This document shows positions 7,856 through 14,825 of a DNA stretch of 15,622 bases, piece by piece. The number at the start of each line of letters is the position of its first letter. The first letter of the stretch is position 1. The stretch spans positions 1-15,622 of the forward strand of contig DMYZ01000116.1 in the NCBI GenBank assembly GCA_003483565.1. Reading direction: 5' to 3'. This DNA comes from Prevotella sp. (GTDB taxonomy: Bacteria > Bacteroidota > Bacteroidia > Bacteroidales > Bacteroidaceae). The translations under genes were made by a program, and so were the position numbers. The notes beneath the pieces were generated by a model, which was not told the origin of the DNA, did not search any database, and worked only from the letters and a program-made list of their open reading frames with translations.

Positions 7856-7964
7856 AAGCTTTTGTATTTAACGTTTTGCGGGATAAGTAACAGGTTGAGT
7901 AAATACTCTGGTGTGAGTGTTGAAGAACATTGAAACAAACAACCCCCAAGCAAAAATAAAAAAA

Positions 7965-8441
7965 ATGAGAAAAGCAAAACCAAAGAAGAGAGTTATCCTT
8001 CCGGATCCTGTCTTCAATGACCAAAAGGTCTCTAAATTCGTTAATCATCTGATGTATGATGGAAAGAAAAATACATCTTATGAAATTTTCTATCATGCTC
8101 TTGATGTAGTTAAGGGTAAAATGGCTAATGAAGAAAAGTCAGCCTTGGAAATCTGGAAAACAGCTTTGGACAATATTACTCCTCAGGTAGAGGTTAAGAG
8201 TCGCCGTATTGGAGGCGCTACATTCCAGGTGCCTACTGAAGTTCGTCCTGATCGTAAGGAGAGTGTCGCAATGAAGAACCTTATCTCTTTCGCTCGTAAG
8301 CGTGGTGGTAAGTCTATGGCAGAAAAACTCGCTGCAGAAATTATGGATGCTTATAATAATCAGGGTGGTGCTTTCAAACGTAAGGAAGACATGCATCGTA
8401 TGGCTGAGGCTAACCGTGCATTTGCTCACTTTAGATTCTAA
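7965..8441 (+). CDS. rpsG: 30S ribosomal protein S7 (uS7)
   Basis: S7 is a primary assembly protein of the 30S head, binding the 3' major domain of 16S rRNA near the E-site. I chose the ATG at 7965, giving 158 residues beginning MRKAKPKKRVILPDP, because this matches the family's N terminus and follows an A-run leader. The open frame extends 16 codons further upstream to a GTG at 7917, but that extension has no family resemblance. Conserved blocks include KFVNHLMYDGKK (near 24-35), VKSRRIGGATFQVP (near 79-92) and the C-terminal KRKEDMHRMAEANRAFAHFR, which ends the protein as in other Bacteroidales. It lies 19 bases before fusA, consistent with co-expression. Confidence 0.98.
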   Translation: MRKAKPKKRVILPDPVFNDQKVSKFVNHLMYDGKKNTSYEIFYHALDVVKGKMANEEKSALEIWKTALDNITPQVEVKSRRIGGATFQVPTEVRPDRKESVAMKNLISFARKRGGKSMAEKLAAEIMDAYNNQGGAFKRKEDMHRMAEANRAFAHFRF

Positions 8442-8460
8442 TTTTTAAGAGGTTAATATA

Positions 8461-10575
8461 ATGGCAAATCGAGATTTACATTTGACTCGTAACATCGGTA
8501 TCATGGCCCATATTGATGCTGGTAAAACTACTACATCTGAGCGTATCTTGTATTATACAGGAAAAACGCATAAAATTGGTGAAGTACACGATGGTGCAGC
8601 TACAATGGACTGGATGGCTCAGGAACAGGAGCGTGGTATTACTATTACTTCTGCTGCTACAACCTGTAATTGGACTTGGAATGACAATACCTATAAGATT
8701 AACTTAATTGATACTCCGGGACACGTTGATTTTACTGCAGAAGTAGAGCGTTCTCTGCGTGTGCTTGATGGTGCTATTGCTACATATTCTGCTGCTGATG
8801 GCGTTCAGCCTCAGTCAGAAACAGTTTGGCGTCAGGCAGATAAATATAATGTACCTCGTATTGGTTATGTTAATAAGATGGACCGTTCTGGTGCTGATTT
8901 CTTTGAAACAGTAAGCCAGATGAAGACTATTCTTGGTGCTCATCCTGTTCCTGTTCAGATACCTATCGGTGCAGAAGAAAATTTCAAGGGCGTTGTTGAT
9001 CTTATTAAGATGAAAGCAATCCTTTGGCACGATGAGACAATGGGTGCTGAATACGACATCGATGATATTCCTGCCGATTTGGTTGATGAGGCTCAGGAGT
9101 GGCATGATAAGATGGTTGAAGCTGCAGCTAATTATGATGATGAGATCATGGAGTTGTATCTTGATGGCAAGGATGTTCCAGAGGATAAGCTTATTGCTGC
9201 TCTTCGTAAAGGATGCTGTGCTATGGAATTGACACCTATGACTCTTGGTTCTTCTTATAAAAATAAGGGCGTTCAACCTTTGCTGGACTATACGTGTGCA
9301 TTTCTGCCTTCTCCTTTGGATACTCCAAATATTATAGGAACTAATCCTGATACAAATGAAGAAGAAGATCGTAAACCTTTAGAGGATGAACCTTTATCAG
9401 CTTTAGCATTCAAGATTGCTACGGATCCATTTATGGGCCGTTTAGTATTCTTCCGTGTCTATTCCGGTAAGGTCGCTGCTGGTTCTTACGTGTATAATCC
9501 TCGTTCTGGTAAGCGTGAGCGTATCAGTCGTCTGTTTCAGATGAATTCTAAACAGGAGATTCCTATGGAATCTATTGACGCCGGTGATATTGGTGCAGGT
9601 GTCGGTTTTAAAGATATTCGTACTGGTGATACTCTTTGTGATGAAGCTCATCCAATAGTTTTGGAATCTATGACATTCCCGGATACTGTGATTTCCGTTG
9701 CAGTTGAACCTAAGAGTCAGGCTGACGTTGCGAAGATGGATACGGGACTTGCCAAATTGGCTGAAGAAGATCCTACATTTACTGTCCGTACAGATGAACA
9801 AAGTGGTCAGACTATTATTTCTGGTATGGGTGAATTACACCTTGACATTATTATAGACCGTCTGAAAAGAGAGTTTAAGGTGGAATGTAATCAAGGCAAG
9901 CCTCAGGTAAACTATAAAGAAGCTATTACTAAGTCTGCTCAAAGTCGTGAAACGTATAAGAAGCAGTCTGGTGGTCGTGGTAAATTTGCTTGTATTGATG
10001 TTTCTATTGAACCTAAGGATGAAGACTATACCGAGGGTGATCTTCAATTTGTCAATAATGTAAAGGGTGGTAATGTCCCTAAGGAGTTCATTCCTTCTGT
10101 TCAGAAGGGTTTCCAGGATTGCCTTTCTTCAGGTGTTCTTGGTGGCTTCCCCATGACAGGTTTGAAAGTTACTCTTAATGATGGTAGTTTCCATCCGGTA
10201 GACTCAGATCAGCTGTCTTTTGAGTTGGTCGCTCACCAGGCTTTCAGAGTGTTATGCCCTAAAGCTGGTCCTGTTCTTATGGAGCCTATAATGAAGGTTG
10301 AAGTCGTTACTCCAGAGGAGAATATGGGTGATGTTATTGGTGACTTGAACAAACGCCGTGGTTTAGTCCAAGGTATGGAAGAGGCTCGTAGTGGGGCACG
10401 TATTATTAAGGCTATGGTTCCACTGGCTGAAATGTTCGGTTATGTAACAGCTCTTCGTACTATTACTTCTGGTCGTGCAACTTCTTCTATGGAATATGAT
10501 CACCACGCACCTGTATCAGTATCAATAGCAAAAGCTGTTCTTGATGAAGTAAAAGGTCATTCTGAACTTTTGTAA
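8461..10575 (+). CDS. fusA: Translation elongation factor G (EF-G)
   Basis: GTPase that drives tRNA-mRNA translocation on the ribosome and, with ribosome recycling factor, helps recycling. The product is 704 residues, the normal length. The G domain is intact: P-loop AHIDAGKTTT at 16-25, RGITIT switch I at 58-63, DTPGH at 84-88 with His88 as the catalytic histidine, and NKMD at 138-141. Domain III carries GMGELHLDI (near 455), domain IV follows from about 490, and domain V forms the last 90 residues. Bacteroides also have a paralogue, EF-G2, reported to lack GTPase activity; the intact motifs and the position after rpsG make this the canonical factor. The start has AAGAGG at 8447-8452, 8 bases before the ATG, one of the few Shine-Dalgarno-like sequences in the window. 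No tuf follows; rpsJ is next after 78 bases. Confidence 0.98.
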   Translation: MANRDLHLTRNIGIMAHIDAGKTTTSERILYYTGKTHKIGEVHDGAATMDWMAQEQERGITITSAATTCNWTWNDNTYKINLIDTPGHVDFTAEVERSLRVLDGAIATYSAADGVQPQSETVWRQADKYNVPRIGYVNKMDRSGADFFETVSQMKTILGAHPVPVQIPIGAEENFKGVVDLIKMKAILWHDETMGAEYDIDDIPADLVDEAQEWHDKMVEAAANYDDEIMELYLDGKDVPEDKLIAALRKGCCAMELTPMTLGSSYKNKGVQPLLDYTCAFLPSPLDTPNIIGTNPDTNEEEDRKPLEDEPLSALAFKIATDPFMGRLVFFRVYSGKVAAGSYVYNPRSGKRERISRLFQMNSKQEIPMESIDAGDIGAGVGFKDIRTGDTLCDEAHPIVLESMTFPDTVISVAVEPKSQADVAKMDTGLAKLAEEDPTFTVRTDEQSGQTIISGMGELHLDIIIDRLKREFKVECNQGKPQVNYKEAITKSAQSRETYKKQSGGRGKFACIDVSIEPKDEDYTEGDLQFVNNVKGGNVPKEFIPSVQKGFQDCLSSGVLGGFPMTGLKVTLNDGSFHPVDSDQLSFELVAHQAFRVLCPKAGPVLMEPIMKVEVVTPEENMGDVIGDLNKRRGLVQGMEEARSGARIIKAMVPLAEMFGYVTALRTITSGRATSSMEYDHHAPVSVSIAKAVLDEVKGHSELL

Positions 10576-10583
10576 ATAATATG

Positions 10584-10632
10584 GAGAAGAGGTGCTGTTT
10601 AGCGAATGACTCTTAAAAAGTGTCCTCTTCTC
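10584..10632 (+). promoter_or_regulatory. Structured fusA-rpsJ gap, candidate S10-cluster leader element
   Basis: A perfect 9-base-pair stem closes the gap: GAGAAGAGG at 10584-10592 pairs with CCTCTTCTC at 10624-10632. The 31-base interior can form a second hairpin (ACTCTT 10609-10614 with AAGTGT 10618-10623, one T-T mismatch) and possibly a short GCT/AGC stem at 10594-10603. This gives a branched shape directly before the first gene of the S10 cluster. The 3' arm is followed by TTTCACT, not a strong T run. In E. coli an S10 leader RNA mediates L4-dependent control, and L4 is encoded here two genes downstream of rpsJ. A regulatory role is inference from position and pairing. Confidence 0.55.
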
Positions 10633-10653
10633 TTTCACTAATAAATAAATAAT

Positions 10654-10959
10654 ATGAGTCAGAAAATTAGAATTAAGCTGAAATCTTACGATCACCAATT
10701 GGTTGATAAGTCAGCTGAAAAAATTGTGAAGGCTGTGAAGGCTACAGGCGCTATTGTCAGTGGTCCTATTCCATTGCCAACTCACAAGCGTATTTTTACT
10801 GTTAACCGTAGTACTTTCGTTAATAAGAAAGCTCGTGAGCAGTTTCAGTTGTCAGACTTTAAACGTCTTATTGATATTTATAGTTCAACAGCAAAGACTG
10901 TAGATGCTCTTATGAAGCTTGAGTTGCCTAGTGGTGTAGAAGTAGAAATTAAGGTTTAA
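10654..10959 (+). CDS. rpsJ: 30S ribosomal protein S10 (uS10, NusE)
   Basis: S10 is a 30S head protein and, as NusE, also binds NusB and NusG in antitermination and transcription-translation coupling. The 101-residue length fits the family. Diagnostic sequence includes IRIKLKSYDHQLVDKS at the N terminus, SGPIPLPTHKRIFTVNRS (near 36-53) forming the start of the long loop, VNKKAREQF (near 56-64), and the C-terminal KTVDALMKLELPSGVEVEI. It is the first gene of the S10 cluster. The leader AATAAATAAATAAT is wholly A/T. It follows fusA after a structured 78-base gap and precedes rplC by 19 bases. Confidence 0.99.
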   Translation: MSQKIRIKLKSYDHQLVDKSAEKIVKAVKATGAIVSGPIPLPTHKRIFTVNRSTFVNKKAREQFQLSDFKRLIDIYSSTAKTVDALMKLELPSGVEVEIKV

Positions 10960-10978
10960 TTTTTTATTTTAGATTGAA

Positions 10979-11593
10979 ATGCCAGGATTAATTGGAAAAA
11001 AAATCGGAATGACATCCGTTTTCAGTGCCGACGGTAAAAATATTCCGTGCACTGTTATCGAAGCAGGTCCTTGTGTCGTAACCCAGGTTAAGACCGTTGA
11101 AAATGATGGTTACAAAGCTGTTCAATTAGGTTTCGGTGAGGCGAAAGAAAAAAGAACTTCTAAGCCTATGATGGGAACTTTTAAAAAAGCAGGCACAACC
11201 CCTAAAAAGCACTTGGCCGAGTTCAAGTTTAACGAAGAACTGAATTTAGGTGATACTATTACTGTTGATATCTTCAATGGTGCTCAATTTGTTGATATTG
11301 TTGGTACATCTAAAGGTAAAGGTTTCCAGGGTGTTGTAAAGCGCCATGGCTTTGGTGGTGTAGGTCAAGCTACACACGGTCAGGATGACCGTGCCCGCAA
11401 ACCGGGTTCTATTGGTGCTTGTTCTTATCCTGCTAAGGTATTCAAAGGAATGAGAATGGGTGGCCAAATGGGAGGTGATAGAGTTACTACTCAGAACCTC
11501 AAGGTGTTAAAAGTAATTCCAGAGCATAATCTCCTTCTTGTTAAAGGTTCTGTAGCTGGATGCAATGGTTCAACTGTTTTAATTGAGAAATAA
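10979..11593 (+). CDS. rplC: 50S ribosomal protein L3 (uL3)
   Basis: L3 is an early assembly protein of the large subunit whose extended loop reaches toward the peptidyl transferase centre. The product has 204 residues, typical for bacteria. It starts MPGLIGKKIGMTSVF, the usual L3 opening, and contains GTSKGKGFQGVVKRHGF (near 109-125), then GSIGACSYPAKVFKGMRMGGQMGG. Gln163 in GGQMGG corresponds to the E. coli Gln150 that PrmB methylates. The start is preceded by a T-rich rather than A-rich stretch. The TAA stop overlaps the ATG of rplD by one base (TAATG), suggesting translational coupling of L3 and L4. Confidence 0.99.
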   Translation: MPGLIGKKIGMTSVFSADGKNIPCTVIEAGPCVVTQVKTVENDGYKAVQLGFGEAKEKRTSKPMMGTFKKAGTTPKKHLAEFKFNEELNLGDTITVDIFNGAQFVDIVGTSKGKGFQGVVKRHGFGGVGQATHGQDDRARKPGSIGACSYPAKVFKGMRMGGQMGGDRVTTQNLKVLKVIPEHNLLLVKGSVAGCNGSTVLIEK

Positions 11594-12222
11594 TGGAAGT
11601 TAACGTATTAGATATCAAAGGTCAGGAGACCGGCCGCAAGGTAACTCTTAATGATGCTATCTTCGGAATTGAACCTAATGATCACGTTCTCTATCTCGAT
11701 GTTAAGCAGTATCTCGCTAACCAACGTCAGGGTACAGCTAAGTCTAAGGAGAGAAGTGAACTTTCTGGTTCTACTCGTAAATTAGGTCGTCAGAAGGGCG
11801 GCGGCGGTGCACGTCGTGGTGATATTAATTCACCAATCCTTGTTGGTGGTGGTCGTGTTTTCGGTCCGAAACCACGTGACTATGGCTTCAAGTTGAACAA
11901 AAAAGTAAAACTTCTTGCTCGAAAGTCTGCTTTGTCTTATAAAGCTCAGGAGAATTCTATCATTGTAATTGAAGATTTTAGTCTTGATGCTCCGAAAACT
12001 AAAGATTTCGTAAATATTGCTAAAAATCTAAAAGTTGACGATAAGAAAACACTCGTAGTTTTGCCACAAGCAAATAAAAATGTATATTTGTCTGCTCGCA
12101 ACTTAAAGAAGACTGCTGTTGAGACTGCTTCTTCACTCAATGCTTATAAAGTTTTGAATGCTGATGTAGTTGTAATTTCAGAAGGTTCCCTTCAGACTAT
12201 CGAGACTATTTTAAATAAATAA
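11593..12222 (+). CDS. rplD: 50S ribosomal protein L4 (uL4)
   Basis: L4 helps start 50S assembly and lines the peptide exit tunnel; in E. coli it also represses the S10 operon. The product has 209 residues. The long tunnel loop runs from about residue 45 to 100 and contains GRQKGGGGARRG at 65-76, where E. coli has RQKGTGRAR. The following GPKPRDYGFKLNKKVKLLARKSAL is the conserved loop exit and helix. The C-terminal half (KTLVVLPQ, LNADVVVISEGSL) is the globular Rossmann-like domain. The start overlaps the rplC stop by one base. rplW follows after 16 bases. Confidence 0.99.
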   Translation: MEVNVLDIKGQETGRKVTLNDAIFGIEPNDHVLYLDVKQYLANQRQGTAKSKERSELSGSTRKLGRQKGGGGARRGDINSPILVGGGRVFGPKPRDYGFKLNKKVKLLARKSALSYKAQENSIIVIEDFSLDAPKTKDFVNIAKNLKVDDKKTLVVLPQANKNVYLSARNLKKTAVETASSLNAYKVLNADVVVISEGSLQTIETILNK

Positions 12223-12238
12223 AGGAAGCAATTAGATT

Positions 12239-12535
12239 ATGGCAATTATCATAAAACCATTGGTCACAGAAAAGCAGACCAAGATGACAGACAAGCAGCC
12301 AAACCGTTATGGTTTCGTTGTTCGCCCAGAGGCTAATAAGTTCGATATTAAAAGAGAAGTTGAGAGTCTGTACAAAGTTACAGTTGTAGATGTGAATACT
12401 ATTCGTTATGCAGGTAAGCGTCAGGCTCGTTATACAAAGGCTGGGCTTGTCAAAGGACAGAGGAATGCGTTCAAAAAAGCTATCGTTACTCTTAAAGATG
12501 GCGATTCAATAGATTTTTACAGCAATATTAAATAA
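12239..12535 (+). CDS. rplW: 50S ribosomal protein L23 (uL23)
   Basis: L23 sits at the exit of the peptide tunnel and is the docking site for trigger factor and the signal recognition particle in bacteria. The 98-residue product shows the family's IIKPLVTEK start (residues 4-12), the strand NRYGFVVRPEANKFDIK (near 22-38), VESLYKVTVVDVNTIR (near 41-56) and the basic loop KRQARYTKAG. The upstream AGGA at 12223-12226 is Shine-Dalgarno-like but 12 bases from the ATG, longer than optimal. Only 2 bases separate its stop from the rplB start. Confidence 0.98.
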   Translation: MAIIIKPLVTEKQTKMTDKQPNRYGFVVRPEANKFDIKREVESLYKVTVVDVNTIRYAGKRQARYTKAGLVKGQRNAFKKAIVTLKDGDSIDFYSNIK

Positions 12536-12537
12536 AA

Positions 12538-13362
12538 ATGGCAGTACGTAAATTTAAACCGGTAACTCCGGGACAAAGACACAAAGTTATTGGCACGTTC
12601 GAGGATCTTACTGCATCCGTGCCAGAGAAGTCTCTCGTTTACGGTAAGCGTTCTACTGGTGGTCGAAACAACACCGGTAAGATGACCGTTCGCTATATTG
12701 GCGGTGGCCATAAGCAGAAGTTTCGTGCAATAGACTTTAAGCGTGAGAAAGATGGTGTTCCTGCTGTAGTAAAGTCAATAGAGTATGATCCTAACAGATC
12801 TGCCCGTATTGCTCTTTTATACTATGCAGATGGTGAAAAACGTTACATTATTGCTCCTAATGGACTGCAGGTAGGTGCTAACTTGATGTCTGGTGCAGAA
12901 GCTGCACCAGAAGTCGGAAATGCACTTCCATTGGCAAACATTCCTGTTGGTACTGTAATTCATAATATTGAATTACGTCCAGGACAGGGTGCTTTATTGG
13001 TTCGTTCGGCTGGTAATTTTGCTCAGTTGACTTCTCGTGAGGGCAGTTATTGTGTTATTAAGCTCCCTTCTGGCGAAACCCGTCAGATTTTGAGTGCTTG
13101 TAAGGCTACTATTGGTAGTGTAGGTAATTCTGATCATGCATTGGAACAGTCAGGTAAGGCTGGACGTTCAAGATGGCTTGGTCGCCGACCTCACAACCGT
13201 GGTGTTGTTATGAACCCTGTTGATCACCCAATGGGTGGTGGTGAAGGTCGTCAGAGTGGTGGCCATCCACGTTCACGCAAGGGCTTGTATGCTAAGGGTC
13301 TCAAGACTCGTGCACCGAAGAAGCTTTCTAACAAGTATATTATTGAAAGAGCTAATAAATAA
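12538..13362 (+). CDS. rplB: 50S ribosomal protein L2 (uL2)
   Basis: L2 is one of the most conserved large-subunit proteins, needed for subunit association and peptidyl transferase assembly. The 274-residue product starts MAVRKFKPVTPGQRH. It contains GGRNNTGKMTVRYIGGGHKQKFR (near 40-62, OB-fold region), EYDPNRSARIALLYYADGEKRYI, NIPVGTVIHNIELRPGQG and SAGNFAQLTSREG. The functional loop is MNPVDHPMGGGEGR: His230 (E. coli His229 in mature numbering) is kept, but the second His of E. coli HPHGGGEG is Met232 here. The tail is Lys/Arg-rich. It follows rplW by 2 bases and precedes rpsS by 11. Confidence 0.99.
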   Translation: MAVRKFKPVTPGQRHKVIGTFEDLTASVPEKSLVYGKRSTGGRNNTGKMTVRYIGGGHKQKFRAIDFKREKDGVPAVVKSIEYDPNRSARIALLYYADGEKRYIIAPNGLQVGANLMSGAEAAPEVGNALPLANIPVGTVIHNIELRPGQGALLVRSAGNFAQLTSREGSYCVIKLPSGETRQILSACKATIGSVGNSDHALEQSGKAGRSRWLGRRPHNRGVVMNPVDHPMGGGEGRQSGGHPRSRKGLYAKGLKTRAPKKLSNKYIIERANK

Positions 13363-13373
13363 AAGAGTAAATT

Positions 13374-13643
13374 ATGAGTCGTTCATTAAAAAAGGGTCCA
13401 TACATTAACGTATCACTCGAGAAGAAGATTCTTGCCATGAATGAAAATGGCAAGAAGTCAGTCGTTAAAACTTGGGCCAGAGCTTCGATGATTTCCCCAG
13501 ATTTTGTGGGACATACTGTTGCAGTTCATAACGGAAATAAATTTATCCCTGTTTATATTACAGAGAACATGGTAGGCCATAAGCTTGGAGAATTCTCTCC
13601 TACACGTAGATTTGGCGGACACTCTGGTAATAATAGAAAGTAA
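13374..13643 (+). CDS. rpsS: 30S ribosomal protein S19 (uS19)
   Basis: S19 lies in the head of the small subunit with S13 and forms contacts across to the large subunit. The 89-residue length is normal. It begins MSRSLKKGPYIN, a standard S19 start, followed by VVKTWARASMISPDFVGHT (near 30-48), and has the family signature ENMVGHKLGEFSPTRRFGGH at 64-83. The basic C-terminal tail is Asn/Arg/Lys-rich. The leader AAAGAGTAAATT has only a weak GAG. It follows rplB by 11 bases and is 29 bases before rplV. Confidence 0.99.
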   Translation: MSRSLKKGPYINVSLEKKILAMNENGKKSVVKTWARASMISPDFVGHTVAVHNGNKFIPVYITENMVGHKLGEFSPTRRFGGHSGNNRK

Positions 13644-13672
13644 GGGTTAAAACCATTTAAACAAGAAAAATA

Positions 13673-14077
13673 ATGGGAGCAAGAAAACATATCGTGGCTG
13701 AAAAAATTAAAGAAGCCCGTAGAAATTTGTACTTCGCTAAGCTCAAAGGCGTTCCTTCTTCTCCACGTAAAATGCGCTATGTTGTAGACATGATCCGTGG
13801 TATGGAAGTTAATCGCGCACTTGGAGTACTTCGATTCTCAAAGAAGCAAGCTGCTGCAGATGTGGAGAAACTTCTTCGTTCTGCAATTGCTAATTGGGAA
13901 ACAAAGAATAACCGCAAAGCAGAAAACGGTGAATTATATGTAAGTAAAGTCTTCGTTGATGAAGGTGTTACGATGAAACGTATGAGACCGGCACCTCAGG
14001 GCCGTGGCTATAGAATTCGCAAGCGTTCTAATCATGTTACCCTCTTCGTGGATGCTAAAACTAACGACGATAAATAA
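13673..14077 (+). CDS. rplV: 50S ribosomal protein L22 (uL22)
   Basis: L22 binds several 23S rRNA domains, and its beta-hairpin lines the exit tunnel next to L4. The 134-residue product is longer than E. coli L22 (110). The family core starts at about residue 27 (VPSSPRKMRYVVDMIRG), so roughly 18 extra basic residues lie in front of it (MGARKHIVAEKIKEARRN and on). AIANWETKNN is near 71-80 and the tunnel hairpin GVTMKRMRPAPQGRGYRIRK lies at 98-117. The start ATG is the first in frame after a 29-base A-rich gap; starting at the core would discard a coding-like basic helix, and no ATG is placed there. rpsC follows after 8 bases. Confidence 0.98.
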   Translation: MGARKHIVAEKIKEARRNLYFAKLKGVPSSPRKMRYVVDMIRGMEVNRALGVLRFSKKQAAADVEKLLRSAIANWETKNNRKAENGELYVSKVFVDEGVTMKRMRPAPQGRGYRIRKRSNHVTLFVDAKTNDDK

Positions 14078-14085
14078 TAAATAGA

Positions 14086-14811
14086 ATGGGACAGAAAGTT
14101 AATCCAATAAGTAACCGTCTTGGTATAATTCGTGGATGGGATTCAAATTGGTTCGGTGGTAAGGACTTTGGAGATAGTCTTGTCGAAGATCAGAAAATCC
14201 GTAAGTATCTTAACGAGCGTTTGGCTAAGGCTAGCGTTTCTCGTATTGTTATCGAACGTACGTTGAAGTTGGTTACCATTACTATTTGTACAGCCCGTCC
14301 GGGTATCGTCATTGGTAAAGGTGGTGCAGATGTTGATAAGCTTAAGGAAGAGTTGAAAAATCTTTTCAAGAAAGAGATTCAGATCAATATCTTTGAAGTA
14401 AAGAAACCAGAGCTTGATGCAACCATCGTTGCTAATAATATCGCACGTCAGGTTGAGGGAAAGGTAGCTTATCGTCGTGCTATAAAGATGGCTATTGCCA
14501 ACACAATGCGTGCTGGTGCTGAAGGAATTAAAGTTCAGATTACCGGTCGCTTGAATGGAGCTGAAATGGCTCGTAAGGAAATGCTGAAGGAAGGTCGTAC
14601 ACCTCTTCATACGTTCCGTGCTGACATCGACTTTTGCCAGGCAGAAGCTCTTACTAAAGTGGGTCTGTTGGGTATTAAGGTATGGATTTGCCGTGGCGAA
14701 GTTTACGGCAAGCGTGATCTTACGCCAAACTTTACACAGGAGAGTAAAAACAACCGTAATAACGGTCGTCCAAATCGCGGTGGAAGTCGTAAGAGAAACA
14801 ATAACCGTTAA
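14086..14811 (+). CDS. rpsC: 30S ribosomal protein S3 (uS3)
   Basis: S3 is at the mRNA entry channel of the small subunit and contributes to mRNA unwinding with S4 and S5. The 241-residue product starts MGQKVNPISNRLGIIRGWDS, as S3 does. The type II KH domain carries the GxxG loop as IGKGG at 76-80. The C-terminal S3 domain includes GRLNGAEMARKEMLKEGRTPLHTFRAD-type sequence (near 152-178) and the GLLGIKVWICRGEVYG block (near 192-207). The last 22 or so residues are Asn/Arg/Gly-rich and likely disordered, with repeats of Asn-Arg-Asn type. It follows rplV by 8 bases and precedes rplP by 14. Confidence 0.99.
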   Translation: MGQKVNPISNRLGIIRGWDSNWFGGKDFGDSLVEDQKIRKYLNERLAKASVSRIVIERTLKLVTITICTARPGIVIGKGGADVDKLKEELKNLFKKEIQINIFEVKKPELDATIVANNIARQVEGKVAYRRAIKMAIANTMRAGAEGIKVQITGRLNGAEMARKEMLKEGRTPLHTFRADIDFCQAEALTKVGLLGIKVWICRGEVYGKRDLTPNFTQESKNNRNNGRPNRGGSRKRNNNR

Positions 14812-14825
14812 AAGTAAAATTCACT

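Noticed and set aside
7821..7860. rpsL-rpsG hairpin as an intrinsic terminator
   Set aside because: The 3' side is followed by AAGCTTTTG, without a sustained T run, and termination here would cut off rpsG and fusA, for which no other promoter is evident.
7847..7878. Possible internal promoter before rpsG (ACGTTTTG with an upstream TTG)
   Set aside because: The first two bases of TAnnTTTG are wrong and the TTG to -7 spacing is about 23 bases, outside the usual range.
7917..7964. In-frame GTG start giving a 16-residue extension of S7
   Set aside because: The extension does not resemble S7, and the ATG at 7965 matches the family N terminus and follows an A-rich leader.
8815..9276. 153-codon minus-strand open frame within fusA
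   Set aside because: Antisense shadow of a conserved gene, with no recognisable protein family.
10565..10572. AACTTTTG near the fusA stop as a -7 element for rpsJ
   Set aside because: It lacks the leading T, has no -33 partner that I can see, and overlaps the fusA coding end.
13645..13654. GGTTAAAACC palindrome between rpsS and rplV
   Set aside because: A four-pair stem with a two-base loop is too small to be a meaningful hairpin.
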